Positions 1-7,660 of a stretch of 16,056 nucleotides of DNA are shown here, piece after piece (position 1 is the stretch's first letter; each line of letters starts with the position of its first letter). The notes under the pieces were generated by a model that ran no database searches, was not told the origin of the DNA, and saw nothing but the letters and a program-made list of their open reading frames with translations. The translations under genes and the position numbers were made by a program. The DNA is from Wolbachia endosymbiont of Cylisticus convexus. Its GTDB lineage: Bacteria; Pseudomonadota; Alphaproteobacteria; Rickettsiales; Anaplasmataceae. The DNA lies in contig NZ_QPIP01000030.1 in NCBI RefSeq assembly GCF_003344345.1, positions 1-16,056 on the forward strand, in the 5' to 3' direction.

Positions 1-914
1 TCTGATGGCTCTGAAAATTTTATATCTTCTCCTGGGTCTAAAAGCTGCATTGTTCCAGGTTCTAGGCCAGATAGTGCTACTCCTTGCTCATTTGCTTGCT
101 CCTCACCTAAAATATTTGCTTCAGGATCGAGTCTTGTAATAAACCCTGCAAACATCGCAGCAGTCTTTTTTCTTACTAATTCTGCATCATCGTATTGATC
201 AAGTTCATAAAGCTTTAGCAGTATATTAGAAAGCCATGGCTCTCCCCTAATTTGCCCAGGTCTTAGTGGTCTATAGATATGTAAAACATCGTTTGCTGGC
301 ACTCTTACTGACTCTCCAAAGGTATTTTCACCAGGGTGTTCTTTAAATAGGTAGTATGCTTCTCTTTGCCCAAGCCTGTTAAACTCAATCCCGTTTCTTA
401 TTACATTACCATTTCCTAAAGTTTGATTTGTTTTATTATCTAAATGTTCAGACTCAAGTACTTGCAGTTGTAATGGTACAGAAAATCCATCTTCGAGTTT
501 ACGATTTCGGAGGCGTACAAAACATTCTCCTCCCTCTATCATACTTCTGCATACTAGAGCTTGTAATCCATAAAAATCACTTACTCCGTTACTGTCTGCT
601 TCATCTGTCCATTTTAGCCATAATTCTTGCACCTTCTTTCGAAATTCTCCATCTCTTGCTTTTGATTGCGGTTTTATTCCTGTTCCAATAGAGTTACTTA
701 CTATTGTATCAATAATATTTGCTGCATATGGATTTTTTCTTACCATATCACGAGAGCGGCTACGCAAGTGCTCAAGGCTTTGAGAAAGCAAATTATTTAT
801 GCTTCCCGCTTCTCCTTGCCAATACATTACCCTTCTTCCTGAGCCTGCTGCATCCCAGGCTGAACTTTTGATTTTTGGCTTGCTAAATAGTTGTTTGAAA
901 TTTTTCAGCATCAT
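1..914 (-). CDS. Phage portal protein, lambda gpB family (3' end outside window)
   Basis: The reading frame is open from the ATG at 914 to the left edge, so only about the first 304 residues are visible. The translation fits the lambda portal family (PF05136). It has an N-terminal stretch with AWDAAGSGRR and SLEHLRSRSRDMVRKNPYA, then NIIDTIVSNSIGTGIKPQ, then LWLKWTDEAD..G..DFYGLQ, then SMIEGGECFVRLR and VLHIYRPLRPGQIRGEPWLS. The portal forms the dodecameric ring at one head vertex through which terminase pumps DNA. The start codon overlaps the lysozyme stop in an ATGA (911-914), which suggests translational coupling. A second ATG follows directly (911-909), so the exact start is uncertain by one codon. 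No frameshift or stop is visible in the present part. Confidence 0.95.
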   Translation of the reverse strand, partial: MMLKNFKQLFSKPKIKSSAWDAAGSGRRVMYWQGEAGSINNLLSQSLEHLRSRSRDMVRKNPYAANIIDTIVSNSIGTGIKPQSKARDGEFRKKVQELWLKWTDEADSNGVSDFYGLQALVCRSMIEGGECFVRLRNRKLEDGFSVPLQLQVLESEHLDNKTNQTLGNGNVIRNGIEFNRLGQREAYYLFKEHPGENTFGESVRVPANDVLHIYRPLRPGQIRGEPWLSNILLKLYELDQYDDAELVRKKTAAMFAGFITRLDPEANILGEEQANEQGVALSGLEPGTMQLLDPGEDIKFSEPS

Positions 915-1615
915 ACTAACCAAAATTCTCTTAATTCTTTTAATGTGCCGTTAAATTTATTTCTGTCACATTTTCCGATTCCACTTACTTCATGTGGCTC
1001 TGGACCATTTTTACCGTCGGTGTATTGCCATAAAATCCACTTATTCCAGCCTTGCGGTAAAACAGGTTGATCTCCATATCTTGCTATCCATAATGGACAT
1101 TTAGTCAAAATTGGTGTGGCAAAATCTTTCAAAAAATTAGCACCTCCATACACTAAAGGTGAACGCCCTGTTTCTTCTTGAACTTTTTTAATAAAATCTT
1201 CTGCTTGTCTTGGTTCTATATTTTTTCCACTTTCGTTCTCTTCAATATCAAGAGCAACAATTGTATTTTTAGCTTTACCCACTGTATTCAAAAAGTGATT
1301 TGCTTGATCCTTTCCATCTTCCCCTACACCGAAATGATATGAACCCCATAATAGACCCAAGTCTTCAGCTTCTTTTCTTCTTTCTTTGTATTTTGAATCT
1401 ATGTACTCTGTTCCTTGCGTTGCCTTATGAATTACTCCAACTATACCACTCTCTTTAGCTAACTCAAAATCCACATTTTCTTGCCAATGTGACAAATCTA
1501 TTATTCCATTTACTGAACTCTCTCTATTGTCCCATAGTTTTATGAAAGTTTTTAATTGCTCTAAAAATTCAGAATATTCCTCTTTTACAACTTTTCTCAG
1601 AAAATTTTCCCTCAT
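911..1615 (-). CDS. GH25-family lysozyme (N-acetylmuramidase, endolysin-like)
   Basis: A 234-residue protein of the glycoside hydrolase 25 fold, which cleaves the beta-1,4 bond between N-acetylmuramic acid and N-acetylglucosamine in peptidoglycan. Visible motifs: GIIDLSHWQ at 37-45 (family consensus D-x-S-H-W-Q, catalytic-site Asp40), HKATQGT at 63-69, GSYHFG at 91-96, ALDIEEN at 121-127 (the D-x-E catalytic pair, Asp123 and Glu125), PLVYGG at 153-158, PLWIARYG at 174-181, WQYTDG at 196-201 and a closing CDRNKF at 216-221. About 36 extra residues precede the domain and contain no signal peptide. The start has a good ribosome site (AAAGGAG) and overlaps the gpW stop as ATGA (1612-1615). The other end overlaps the portal start in the same way. 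Its position among head genes, without a neighbouring holin, suggests either a virion-associated or a lysis enzyme; the sequence does not decide. Confidence 0.93.
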   Translation of the reverse strand: MRENFLRKVVKEEYSEFLEQLKTFIKLWDNRESSVNGIIDLSHWQENVDFELAKESGIVGVIHKATQGTEYIDSKYKERRKEAEDLGLLWGSYHFGVGEDGKDQANHFLNTVGKAKNTIVALDIEENESGKNIEPRQAEDFIKKVQEETGRSPLVYGGANFLKDFATPILTKCPLWIARYGDQPVLPQGWNKWILWQYTDGKNGPEPHEVSGIGKCDRNKFNGTLKELREFWLV

Positions 1616-1836
1616 ATAACTCCTTTATTTGTTGCAAAAATAATCTTTCGTTTAGGCTTCATTCCAGCAATCTTTAGTTCACCTTTGATGCGTTGTCTTA
1701 AGCTCAGTAGATCCTTTATCTGAACTTCAGCATATCTCACAACATGATCACCATATGCAATTGATACCACTCTTTCGCCACTCTGAAGCTTCTTTATTGC
1801 TTGTTCAACTTGAATTAAATAATCTTCGTTATACAT
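1612..1836 (-). CDS. gpW-like head-to-tail joining protein
   Basis: A 74-residue protein close to the 68 residues of lambda gpW. It shows the family pattern: an N-terminal helix (EDYLIQVEQAIKKLQSGE), a hairpin (RVVSIAYGDHVVRYAEVQ) and a C-terminal helix beginning DLLSLRQRIKGEL. In lambda, gpW sits below the portal after packaging and makes the head competent for tail joining. The gene lies between the large terminase and the portal as in lambda, except for the lysozyme inserted after it. No strong ribosome site is seen upstream. The gap to the terminase stop is about 30 bp and translation may be coupled. Confidence 0.88.
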   Translation of the reverse strand: MYNEDYLIQVEQAIKKLQSGERVVSIAYGDHVVRYAEVQIKDLLSLRQRIKGELKIAGMKPKRKIIFATNKGVI

Positions 1837-1865
1837 TTATTGCTTGCTGATCCATTTGCTTTTGA

Positions 1866-3662
1866 CTATTTTCTTTGATTTTTATTTTCCGGTTTTTCAC
1901 TTAAACTATTCCATTTACTCTCTGGCCATCTGTCTATTCCCAGTGCTATCGATGCAGCTCTTGCATAAATTCGGCAATCTAGTACTTCATTTCTTTCTCT
2001 TACCTTTTGCCACTCCTGTTTGGTGTATCCTTTTACTACCTTACTGACTAATTGCTCTGCCGTTAACTGCTTAAAATATTCGGGTGCATACTCAGGAAAA
2101 TGACAGTATCCTGCTGGCACTTTCTCTTCTTCTTTTAAAATATTAAGTAGCTGAAAAAGCTCTGACTTTAATATCGATACTCCTACTGGCCAGAGCTTTA
2201 TTCCTCTTTTTAGCTTTTGACCACCAACTGTTATATCAACTCTACTTGGGCTGCTAAGTGGCACTAGGGCTTTATTTACACCTTTGACTGCCATTACTCT
2301 TCCAGATCCTTGATGACCTCTTACCCAGTTGTATACTTCTTGCGTTGCATATCCAGCATCTACTGCCATCATACTTATCATATATTCAAGCCCATTTTCA
2401 CCGATAAAATGATGATTGAGGAGCTCCGAAAGCTTTCCCCATACTTCTCCACCTCCTGTATCTCCTTCAAATACTCGATAGTCTATTGACCAACTTTCGC
2501 GGCTTTTTCCCCAGGCTACAACTTCTACTTCTAAACGATCTTTTTGGACATCAACTCCTGCTGTGAGAACTACTTCGCCTTTTGGTACTGTGCCAATCTG
2601 AAAAAATTCTCTTCTGTTAAATAATTGCTTCCAGTCTGGTACTTCTCCTTTATCTACCCAAGTTTCTCCAAGCGTAGTATTTATCCAAACTTTCAGTAAT
2701 TGTTCACTTTCTTTGGCATGGAGAAAATCTTCTACTGCTTGTTGCCAACTATACCAACCAACTGGACTGTAAAGACTTGAAAGATGAAATCCTTTTTTCT
2801 CACCTTTTACTCTATTAGTAGGTCTCCATTCTCCACGCTCAAGTATCTCTGTCTTTTGATGATTTTCTATTTTGCCGCTACATTCAGTGCAGACATAATG
2901 TGCTGTTCTTGAGTCGTTGTTCTCCCATTTAATTTGTGACCATTTTAATATTTGGTAATAATTACAATGCGGACATGGTACAAAAAAATATCTCTTATCT
3001 GTTGCTTCAAATTCTTTCTCAATTCTGCTTATTCCATGAATCGTTGGCGTTGACACTAAAAAAATCTTTCGCCGTGCAAATGTATTAGTTCGTGCAATAC
3101 TGAGCAGTACTGGATCTCCTTCTCCTCCTGAATCTCCTGGGTAGGCATCTATTTCATCAAGAAAGAGATATTTTACTGGCATAGATCTCAGTGCTACACT
3201 GCTATTTGCTCCGGTTATTACTACTATTCCACCTGGAAATTCCTTACTTTGTACAGTATTGCCTGAATCTCTTGATCTTGGGTCTTTTACTTTACTTTTT
3301 AAACATGGTGTACTTTCAATCAGTGGCGCAAATCTTCCTTTTGACCAACGCTTTCCCATTTCAACTGTTGGCTGTACTACTAGCATTGGTCCTGGTGTTT
3401 GATCGATGATATAGCCAATCCAATTGTTGCCAGCTTCTGTTCCTCCAATCTGCGCTCCCTTCATAAATACTACTTTTTCTGCTGGTGAGGACGGAGAAAG
3501 TGAATCCATGATTTCTTTTAAATAAGGAGTTCTTTCCGTTCTCCACTTTCCTGGCTCTGATGCTGCAGTTGGTGCTAGAACTCGATACTCATTCGCCCAC
3601 TCTGATACTTTAAGCTCTGGATCTGGTTTTAAACCTTCAGAAAATGATGTGGCGTATATCAT
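1866..3662 (-). CDS. Terminase large subunit, GpA family
   Basis: A 598-residue packaging motor and nuclease of normal family length, apparently intact. ATPase half: FMKGAQIGGTEAGNNW at 66-81 (variant Walker A, typical of GpA proteins), YLFLDEID at 165-172 (Walker B, Asp169/Glu170) and FLVSTPT at 201-207 (coupling motif). A four-cysteine zinc-ribbon pattern follows, CPHC at 230-233 and CTEC at 258-261. Nuclease half (RNase H-like): acidic residues in LTAGVDVQKDRLE (Asp371), MMAVDAGYAT (Asp435) and EVLDCRIYA (Asp562). The enzyme would cut concatemeric phage DNA and translocate it through the portal. It begins 21 bp after the ankyrin gene stop, with GTGAAGAG as a plausible ribosome site. Unusually, the ankyrin gene separates it from the small subunit. 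Confidence 0.97.
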   Translation of the reverse strand: MIYATSFSEGLKPDPELKVSEWANEYRVLAPTAASEPGKWRTERTPYLKEIMDSLSPSSPAEKVVFMKGAQIGGTEAGNNWIGYIIDQTPGPMLVVQPTVEMGKRWSKGRFAPLIESTPCLKSKVKDPRSRDSGNTVQSKEFPGGIVVITGANSSVALRSMPVKYLFLDEIDAYPGDSGGEGDPVLLSIARTNTFARRKIFLVSTPTIHGISRIEKEFEATDKRYFFVPCPHCNYYQILKWSQIKWENNDSRTAHYVCTECSGKIENHQKTEILERGEWRPTNRVKGEKKGFHLSSLYSPVGWYSWQQAVEDFLHAKESEQLLKVWINTTLGETWVDKGEVPDWKQLFNRREFFQIGTVPKGEVVLTAGVDVQKDRLEVEVVAWGKSRESWSIDYRVFEGDTGGGEVWGKLSELLNHHFIGENGLEYMISMMAVDAGYATQEVYNWVRGHQGSGRVMAVKGVNKALVPLSSPSRVDITVGGQKLKRGIKLWPVGVSILKSELFQLLNILKEEEKVPAGYCHFPEYAPEYFKQLTAEQLVSKVVKGYTKQEWQKVRERNEVLDCRIYARAASIALGIDRWPESKWNSLSEKPENKNQRK

Positions 3663-3683
3663 ATTGCTAGCTCTTCACCATCA

Positions 3684-5135
3684 TTAGATAACATCACTTA
3701 AATTAGGACTTACGCTCTCACTTGTTTTCTCACTTTCGAGTTCAATAAACATTTTCTTTTCAAGCGCTTCTTCTATATACTTCTGAATTAAATTACTCAT
3801 TACTATTGCAGCTATGAGTGCAACTATTCCCACCATTACTGCAGCTATAATGTTAGGGTAAATTCCCACTATCGCTATTGCACATACTGTTATAGAAACA
3901 CAGATGATATTGATATATTTCTTTATTTTTTTGTCTGCTATTTTCCTTTCTTCAAAATATTTATTGCTCAATAAATGAAACGTTGGAAAGTTGTCATTTT
4001 TTCCAAATAAAACTATATCTTTTTCTTTGCTTAATAACTTTATCAGTTTTACGTTATTTGTTGTTATTGCGTACTGAAAAACATCTGTAGCATCTGCTCT
4101 TTTCTTTAGCAGTAATTTTACTATATTAAAATGTCTATTTATTGCTGCAAGATATATCGCTGATTCTCCTTTATTGTTTAAAATATCTACTTCAACTCCC
4201 TCTTCTAAAATCTCTTCTAGGAACTCCTCATATCCTTTTTTTGCAGCTAAATGAAGTAAACTGTTTTTATCTTCTCCATATTTACTACTCATTAAAATTT
4301 CCACTATATCTTGTTTATTCCTTTCTCTTGCATAACAAAATGGTGTTTTGCCTTTATCATCTCTAATCAAAGGATCTATATCTTCTCGCGTTAGTAAAAC
4401 CTCTATTGTTTTAAGTCTTTCAGCATAATGTAATGGTGTTTTATTTTCATAGTCTTGTAAATTGACCTTGGAGTTTGGAGCATTTGTTAAACACCTTACA
4501 ATATCCAAACACAAATCTCGTTCATCATAATTGCTAACGCTTACAGCATTGTGAAGAGGTGATAACTTTGTTGCATTTTCTCCACTACCGGTCCTATTTA
4601 CATTTGCATCGAGGTCTACTAGTTTTTTTACTACTCCTATTTTCTTGTTGTTTACTGCATAATGAATTGCTGCGTGATTTCTCGCATCAAGAATGTCCTT
4701 ATCCGCATTTCCTTCTCTAATTAAAATTTCTACTATTTCTTCATTTCCAGCTCCTGCTGCTAAGTGTAATGCTGTATGTAGTAGAGCATTCTGCTCATTA
4801 ACATTAACCCCTTTGTCGAGTAAAAACCTTACAGCATTTGCTTCATTCAACATCGCAGCTAAGTGGAGTAAGCTATCTTGCTCTGATCCGTATTTGTTAT
4901 TAATTAGCGCCTGTAATATTTCTTCTCTTGCACAAGAGAGCGCACTTTTACCATCATCATCAGTGATCAGTGGATTAATATTTTTCCTGTTCAGTAAGAG
5001 TGCAACCATACCAAACTCGTTAATTTCTACTGCATAATGCAGCGGTGTCTTTCCATTTAATCCTCTAACATTTACATCCACTCCTGGTTGATTAATGAGA
5101 CACTTTATTAATTCTAAACTTAAGTTAGCAGACAT
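3684..5135 (-). CDS. Ankyrin-repeat protein with two C-terminal membrane segments
   Basis: A 483-residue protein. Residues about 1-395 are a string of ankyrin repeats, recognisable as G-x-TPLHYA, DSLLHLAA, HTALHLAA, HAAIHYA, LSPLHNAV, KTPLHYA, NSLLHLAA and ESAIYLAA cores followed by (V/I)xxLL helices. Residues about 408-449 hold two strongly hydrophobic stretches separated by Tyr-Pro, read as a membrane hairpin. The last 30 residues are charged and soluble. Residues 8-112 resemble 211-316: both carry a KTPLHYA, DPLI/NPLI, KYG, SLLHLAA order, so an internal duplication is likely. Ankyrin domains bind proteins, and such proteins are common in Wolbachia and its phages. The partner cannot be read from sequence; a membrane-anchored host-interaction protein or a phage structural accessory are both possible. 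The gene sits 3 bp after the small terminase stop without a clear ribosome site, so it is probably coupled. Confidence 0.93.
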   Translation of the reverse strand: MSANLSLELIKCLINQPGVDVNVRGLNGKTPLHYAVEINEFGMVALLLNRKNINPLITDDDGKSALSCAREEILQALINNKYGSEQDSLLHLAAMLNEANAVRFLLDKGVNVNEQNALLHTALHLAAGAGNEEIVEILIREGNADKDILDARNHAAIHYAVNNKKIGVVKKLVDLDANVNRTGSGENATKLSPLHNAVSVSNYDERDLCLDIVRCLTNAPNSKVNLQDYENKTPLHYAERLKTIEVLLTREDIDPLIRDDKGKTPFCYARERNKQDIVEILMSSKYGEDKNSLLHLAAKKGYEEFLEEILEEGVEVDILNNKGESAIYLAAINRHFNIVKLLLKKRADATDVFQYAITTNNVKLIKLLSKEKDIVLFGKNDNFPTFHLLSNKYFEERKIADKKIKKYINIICVSITVCAIAIVGIYPNIIAAVMVGIVALIAAIVMSNLIQKYIEEALEKKMFIELESEKTSESVSPNLSDVI

Positions 5136-5138
5136 TAT

Positions 5139-5618
5139 TTAAAACTTAATATTAGATAATTCTTGTAATGAGTTTGTAATCTCTTCAGTTAGCGCCATAT
5201 GAATCTTTTCAGTGTCACTCAGTGATGCAAGTAGTGCTGAAACTCTATTTGGAATATTAAGCAAATTATTACGGACAACTCTTGCTACGTTAAATGCATC
5301 GCGCTTTACTTCCTCTACTGCTACAAGTTCTCCTATCTCAGCCTTAGCTTTCGCCTCAAGTAGTTTACCTCGTTCCATTTCATTTTTTATTCGAGTTTTA
5401 AGCAACATTGTGGAAAGGTTACTTGTATTTTCGTTTTCTGGATTTTTCCTCCTCAGTGGCTGACTTGGATCTCTTATTGCTGCTACCGCTTCATTTGCTT
5501 GCTCTCTATTGATCAAACCATCCTCCAACTCAACTATTCCTTTTTTTACTAAATAACAGACATATTGCTTTGAAACTCCTAGTTCTTTTGCCCATTCCGT
5601 TTGTGTGATCTTTTCCAC
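5139..5618 (-). CDS. Terminase small subunit, Nu1-like DNA-binding protein
   Basis: From the chosen start the protein has 159 residues. Its N-terminus is a helix-turn-helix (ITQTEWAKELGVSKQYVCYL, then KKGIVELEDGLIN and REQANEAV), as in Nu1-type packaging subunits. A long charged helical region follows (TMLLKTRIKNEMERGKLLEAKAKA and VEEVKRDAFNVARVVRNNLL), typical for oligomerisation and contact with the large subunit. It would recognise the packaging site and recruit terminase. I prefer the GTG at 5618-5616: it has AAAGGGG about 8 bp upstream, placed just after the methylase stop. The frame also stays open to a TTG at 5663, which would overlap the methylase by 32 bp and lacks a ribosome site. 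The gene ends 3 bp before the ankyrin start. Confidence 0.8.
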   Translation of the reverse strand: MEKITQTEWAKELGVSKQYVCYLVKKGIVELEDGLINREQANEAVAAIRDPSQPLRRKNPENENTSNLSTMLLKTRIKNEMERGKLLEAKAKAEIGELVAVEEVKRDAFNVARVVRNNLLNIPNRVSALLASLSDTEKIHMALTEEITNSLQELSNIKF

Positions 5619-5631
5619 TTTTTTTGCCCCT

Positions 5632-6846
5632 TTATTGCTGTTTTTCTTCTTGAATTTGTGCAAAAGTTTTGTCAGTACCAGATAGAATTGCCTTCCTACC
5701 TGTGTATATTTGCCAACGTTTTATGGTTACATCTACAAATTTTGAATCTAGCTCTATTGTTCTGCAAATTCTTCCTGTTCTCTCACATGCAATCAGTGTG
5801 CTGCCAGAACCGCTAAATGGATCAAGTACGATATCTCCAGGTCTGCTGCTATTAACTATTGCTTTCTCCATTAGCTCTACTGGCTTCATCGTTGGATGTA
5901 GTGTATTATGTGTTGGCTTATCATAAAACCATAGATCACTTTGATTTCTACCTCCATGCCACTCACGTTTATTGCCGCTTTTCCATCCATAAAGCATTGC
6001 TTCGTATTGTCTTTGATAATCTGATCTTCCTAGCGTAAAGTGATTCTTCGCCCAAATGATAAAAGTTGACCATTTTCCTCCCGCTTCCTCAAATGCTTTT
6101 TGCAACGTTGAAAACTCTGATGATGATATGCAAATGTAAATTGCACCTTTCGTATATGCTAAAATATGGGAACAGATATCGTAGAGAAAAAGTTCGTACT
6201 TTTCACCTTGATTATCGTTTAATATCTTTTTATCTTGGCTACCAACATAATCAACATTATATGGAGGATCACAAACAGTAATGTCTGCCGTTTTATCATC
6301 TAACAGCGCTTTATATGATTCAACTACAGAGCTATCACCACAATAGATTCGATGATCACCTAAAATCCATAAATCCCCTGGTTTTGTTATTTCTACCCTT
6401 TTTTCATCACCAACCAAGTCAGAAAAATCTTCTTCTTCTCTATCTAAATCATCAAGAAAGTTTTGAACTTTTTCTAATTCAAATCCAGTCATTTTAAGAT
6501 CAAACTGCAAATCTTCTAACTCTTGAATTTCTACCTTTAAAAGATCATCATCCCACTTTGCCCAATTAGCTGATTGATTTGCCAGTAATCGAAAAGCTTT
6601 GGTTTGTGGTTCATTTAGATTATCACTTAAAACAACAGGAATACTCTCCATACCAAGTTTTCTTGCTGCTTTAAGTCTTAAATGACCATCAACCATAGTT
6701 CCATCGCTTTTTGCAACTATTGGTATACGAAAGCCGAATTCCCTGATTGAAGCACACATTCTGTTTACTACGTCATCATTTTTACGTGGATTACGCTCAT
6801 ATTCGACCAGATTTCGAGTAGGATAGTAGTGGATTGCTAAATTCAT
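5632..6846 (-). CDS. ParB/Srx-domain fused to N6-adenine (or N4-cytosine) DNA methyltransferase
   Basis: A 404-residue two-domain protein. Residues 1-100 are a ParB/sulfiredoxin-like domain (YERNPRKNDDVV, REFGFRIPIVA, MVDGHLRLKAARKLG, ALLAN-like AFRLLANQ). Residues about 155-385 are a SAM-dependent amino-methyltransferase: GDLWILGDHRIYCGD, DPPYNVDY at 193-200 (catalytic motif IV), HPTMKPVELM at 317-326, and DPFSGSGSTLIACE at 342-355 (motif I, SAM binding). Motif IV precedes motif I, as in beta-class enzymes. No restriction enzyme is adjacent, so this looks like an orphan phage methylase that could mark phage DNA against host restriction or tune gene expression; the target site is not readable. 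It is the second gene of the leftward operon, 108 bp after the RuvC-like gene, with only a weak ribosome site. Confidence 0.94.
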   Translation of the reverse strand: MNLAIHYYPTRNLVEYERNPRKNDDVVNRMCASIREFGFRIPIVAKSDGTMVDGHLRLKAARKLGMESIPVVLSDNLNEPQTKAFRLLANQSANWAKWDDDLLKVEIQELEDLQFDLKMTGFELEKVQNFLDDLDREEEDFSDLVGDEKRVEITKPGDLWILGDHRIYCGDSSVVESYKALLDDKTADITVCDPPYNVDYVGSQDKKILNDNQGEKYELFLYDICSHILAYTKGAIYICISSSEFSTLQKAFEEAGGKWSTFIIWAKNHFTLGRSDYQRQYEAMLYGWKSGNKREWHGGRNQSDLWFYDKPTHNTLHPTMKPVELMEKAIVNSSRPGDIVLDPFSGSGSTLIACERTGRICRTIELDSKFVDVTIKRWQIYTGRKAILSGTDKTFAQIQEEKQQ

Positions 6847-6902
6847 ATAATTACTGTACTAATTAAAAAGTTAATATTCAAAATATCTCTGACGCTAAAG
6901 AA

Positions 6903-6952
6903 GGCCTGGGGTCTGACCCACCAAACCCGCCAGTATGGCTGAAAGGACCCAC
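6903..6952. repeat. GC-rich dyad-symmetric patch between RuvC-like and methylase genes
   Basis: This short block is much richer in G and C than the flanking DNA. It contains GGGTC-T-GACCC (6909-6919), GCCA-GTA-TGGC (6929-6939) and a further GGACCC (6945-6950) that could pair with the first arm. It could be an RNA secondary structure modulating read-through between the two genes, or the scar of a small palindromic element. There is no T-run, so it does not look like a standard intrinsic terminator. Confidence 0.4.
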
Positions 6953-6954
6953 TT

Positions 6955-7419
6955 TTATGGTATTTTTAATACATTAAAATCTTTACTAAGATTCATAACG
7001 TAGAACATTAATGCCAAAGCATCCCCCTCATTATCATCTCTAGGTAAAAAACCTTTTTCCTTTACAGCTTCAATCACTTCACTCTTACTTGCATTACCTT
7101 TGCCTGCTATAAAGCGTTTTATAGTTTTAACATTAACACCTTTGTATGGCACATGATGTTCTTCACACCAAGCAGACAGCACTGCAAGAAAACCACCATA
7201 GCAATGAGCTGCATCAGTTCCTAGATGTCTTCTCACTTCTTCAAAATAAACTGCAGAAATGTCTTTCAAAGAATTAAGCCAATTACAAAAGTTTAAGAAG
7301 CACATTCCGCCTCCACTGAAACGGCTACCATGAAAACTTTTGCTTCCACTTTCAATTACTCCATCTGTTAGAATTGCCCAGCCTGTCTGTTTGCCGAGGT
7401 CCAGTGTTAGGATTGACAT
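6955..7419 (-). CDS. RuvC-like Holliday junction resolvase / RNase H-fold nuclease
   Basis: A 154-residue protein with the RuvC family layout. LTLDLGKQTGWAI at 4-16 gives the first acidic residue (Asp7). YFEEV at 58-62 gives Glu60/61. VNVKTIKRFIAGKGNASKSE at 95-114 matches the RuvC lysine-rich strand, and DDNEGDALAL at 128-137 gives the last acidic residues. Such enzymes cut branched DNA; in phages they clear Holliday junctions so that replicated concatemers can be packaged, which fits its place ahead of the terminase genes. It is the first gene of the leftward operon, with the CCGG-type promoter element about 60-95 bp upstream. The ribosome site (AAAGA) is weak. A short hairpin GAGGT/ACCTC lies in its leader. 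Confidence 0.9.
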   Translation of the reverse strand: MSILTLDLGKQTGWAILTDGVIESGSKSFHGSRFSGGGMCFLNFCNWLNSLKDISAVYFEEVRRHLGTDAAHCYGGFLAVLSAWCEEHHVPYKGVNVKTIKRFIAGKGNASKSEVIEAVKEKGFLPRDDNEGDALALMFYVMNLSKDFNVLKIP

Positions 7420-7475
7420 TTTCTTTATGTTTGAAGCGCGTAGAGGTAAACTAACCTCGTTGAAACAATGCCCTT

Positions 7476-7514
7476 CTATTATATATATACCGGATTTCTT
7501 ACTACTTTTTCCGG
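7476..7514 (-). promoter_or_regulatory. Shared CCGG-type promoter/operator, copy 1 (leftward operon)
   Basis: Read on the minus strand: CCGGAAAAA (from 7514), five variable bases, AAGAAATCCGG (ending 7490), then a TATATA run and TATAAT at 7483-7478. The two CCGG blocks start exactly 21 bp apart. The same arrangement occurs at 10497 and 15722 on the other strand. No TTGACA-like -35 is found 16-18 bp before the TATAAT. Transcription would start near 7470 and run into the RuvC-like gene and the packaging module. Confidence 0.65.
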
Positions 7515-7608
7515 GATTTTCTAAAAAAAAAGTTAAAATAATTTCAAAACTGCTTACCAGCTAAAGAATAAAGTAGATAGTTCTCTATTTTTAGAGTTTT
7601 ACAGTTGC

Positions 7609-7637
7609 TTGTCTTTTTTACAAATAACCTATATGCT
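7609..7637 (+). promoter_or_regulatory. Candidate sigma70-type promoter for the RhuM gene
   Basis: TTGTCT (7609-7614), a 17-bp spacer, then TATGCT (7632-7637; also readable as TATATG at 7630). It lies about 25 bp before the RhuM start, and the ribosome site AGGTAGAG follows. A perfect short hairpin, CTCTA-TTTT-TAGAG (7583-7596), lies just upstream between the two divergent promoters. It does not carry the CCGG element, so this gene is probably controlled separately. Confidence 0.4.
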
Positions 7638-7660
7638 ACTTGAAGTAAGGTAGAGTAGAT

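Noticed and set aside
4693..5037. 114-codon plus-strand frame opposite the ankyrin gene
   Set aside because: It is the antisense shadow of the ankyrin repeats, with serine/leucine-rich composition and no ribosome site.
5619..5663. TTG start that would extend the small terminase by 15 residues over the methylase end
   Set aside because: The GTG at 5618 has a good ribosome site (AAAGGGG) just after the methylase stop; the TTG has none and adds only a lysine-rich tail.
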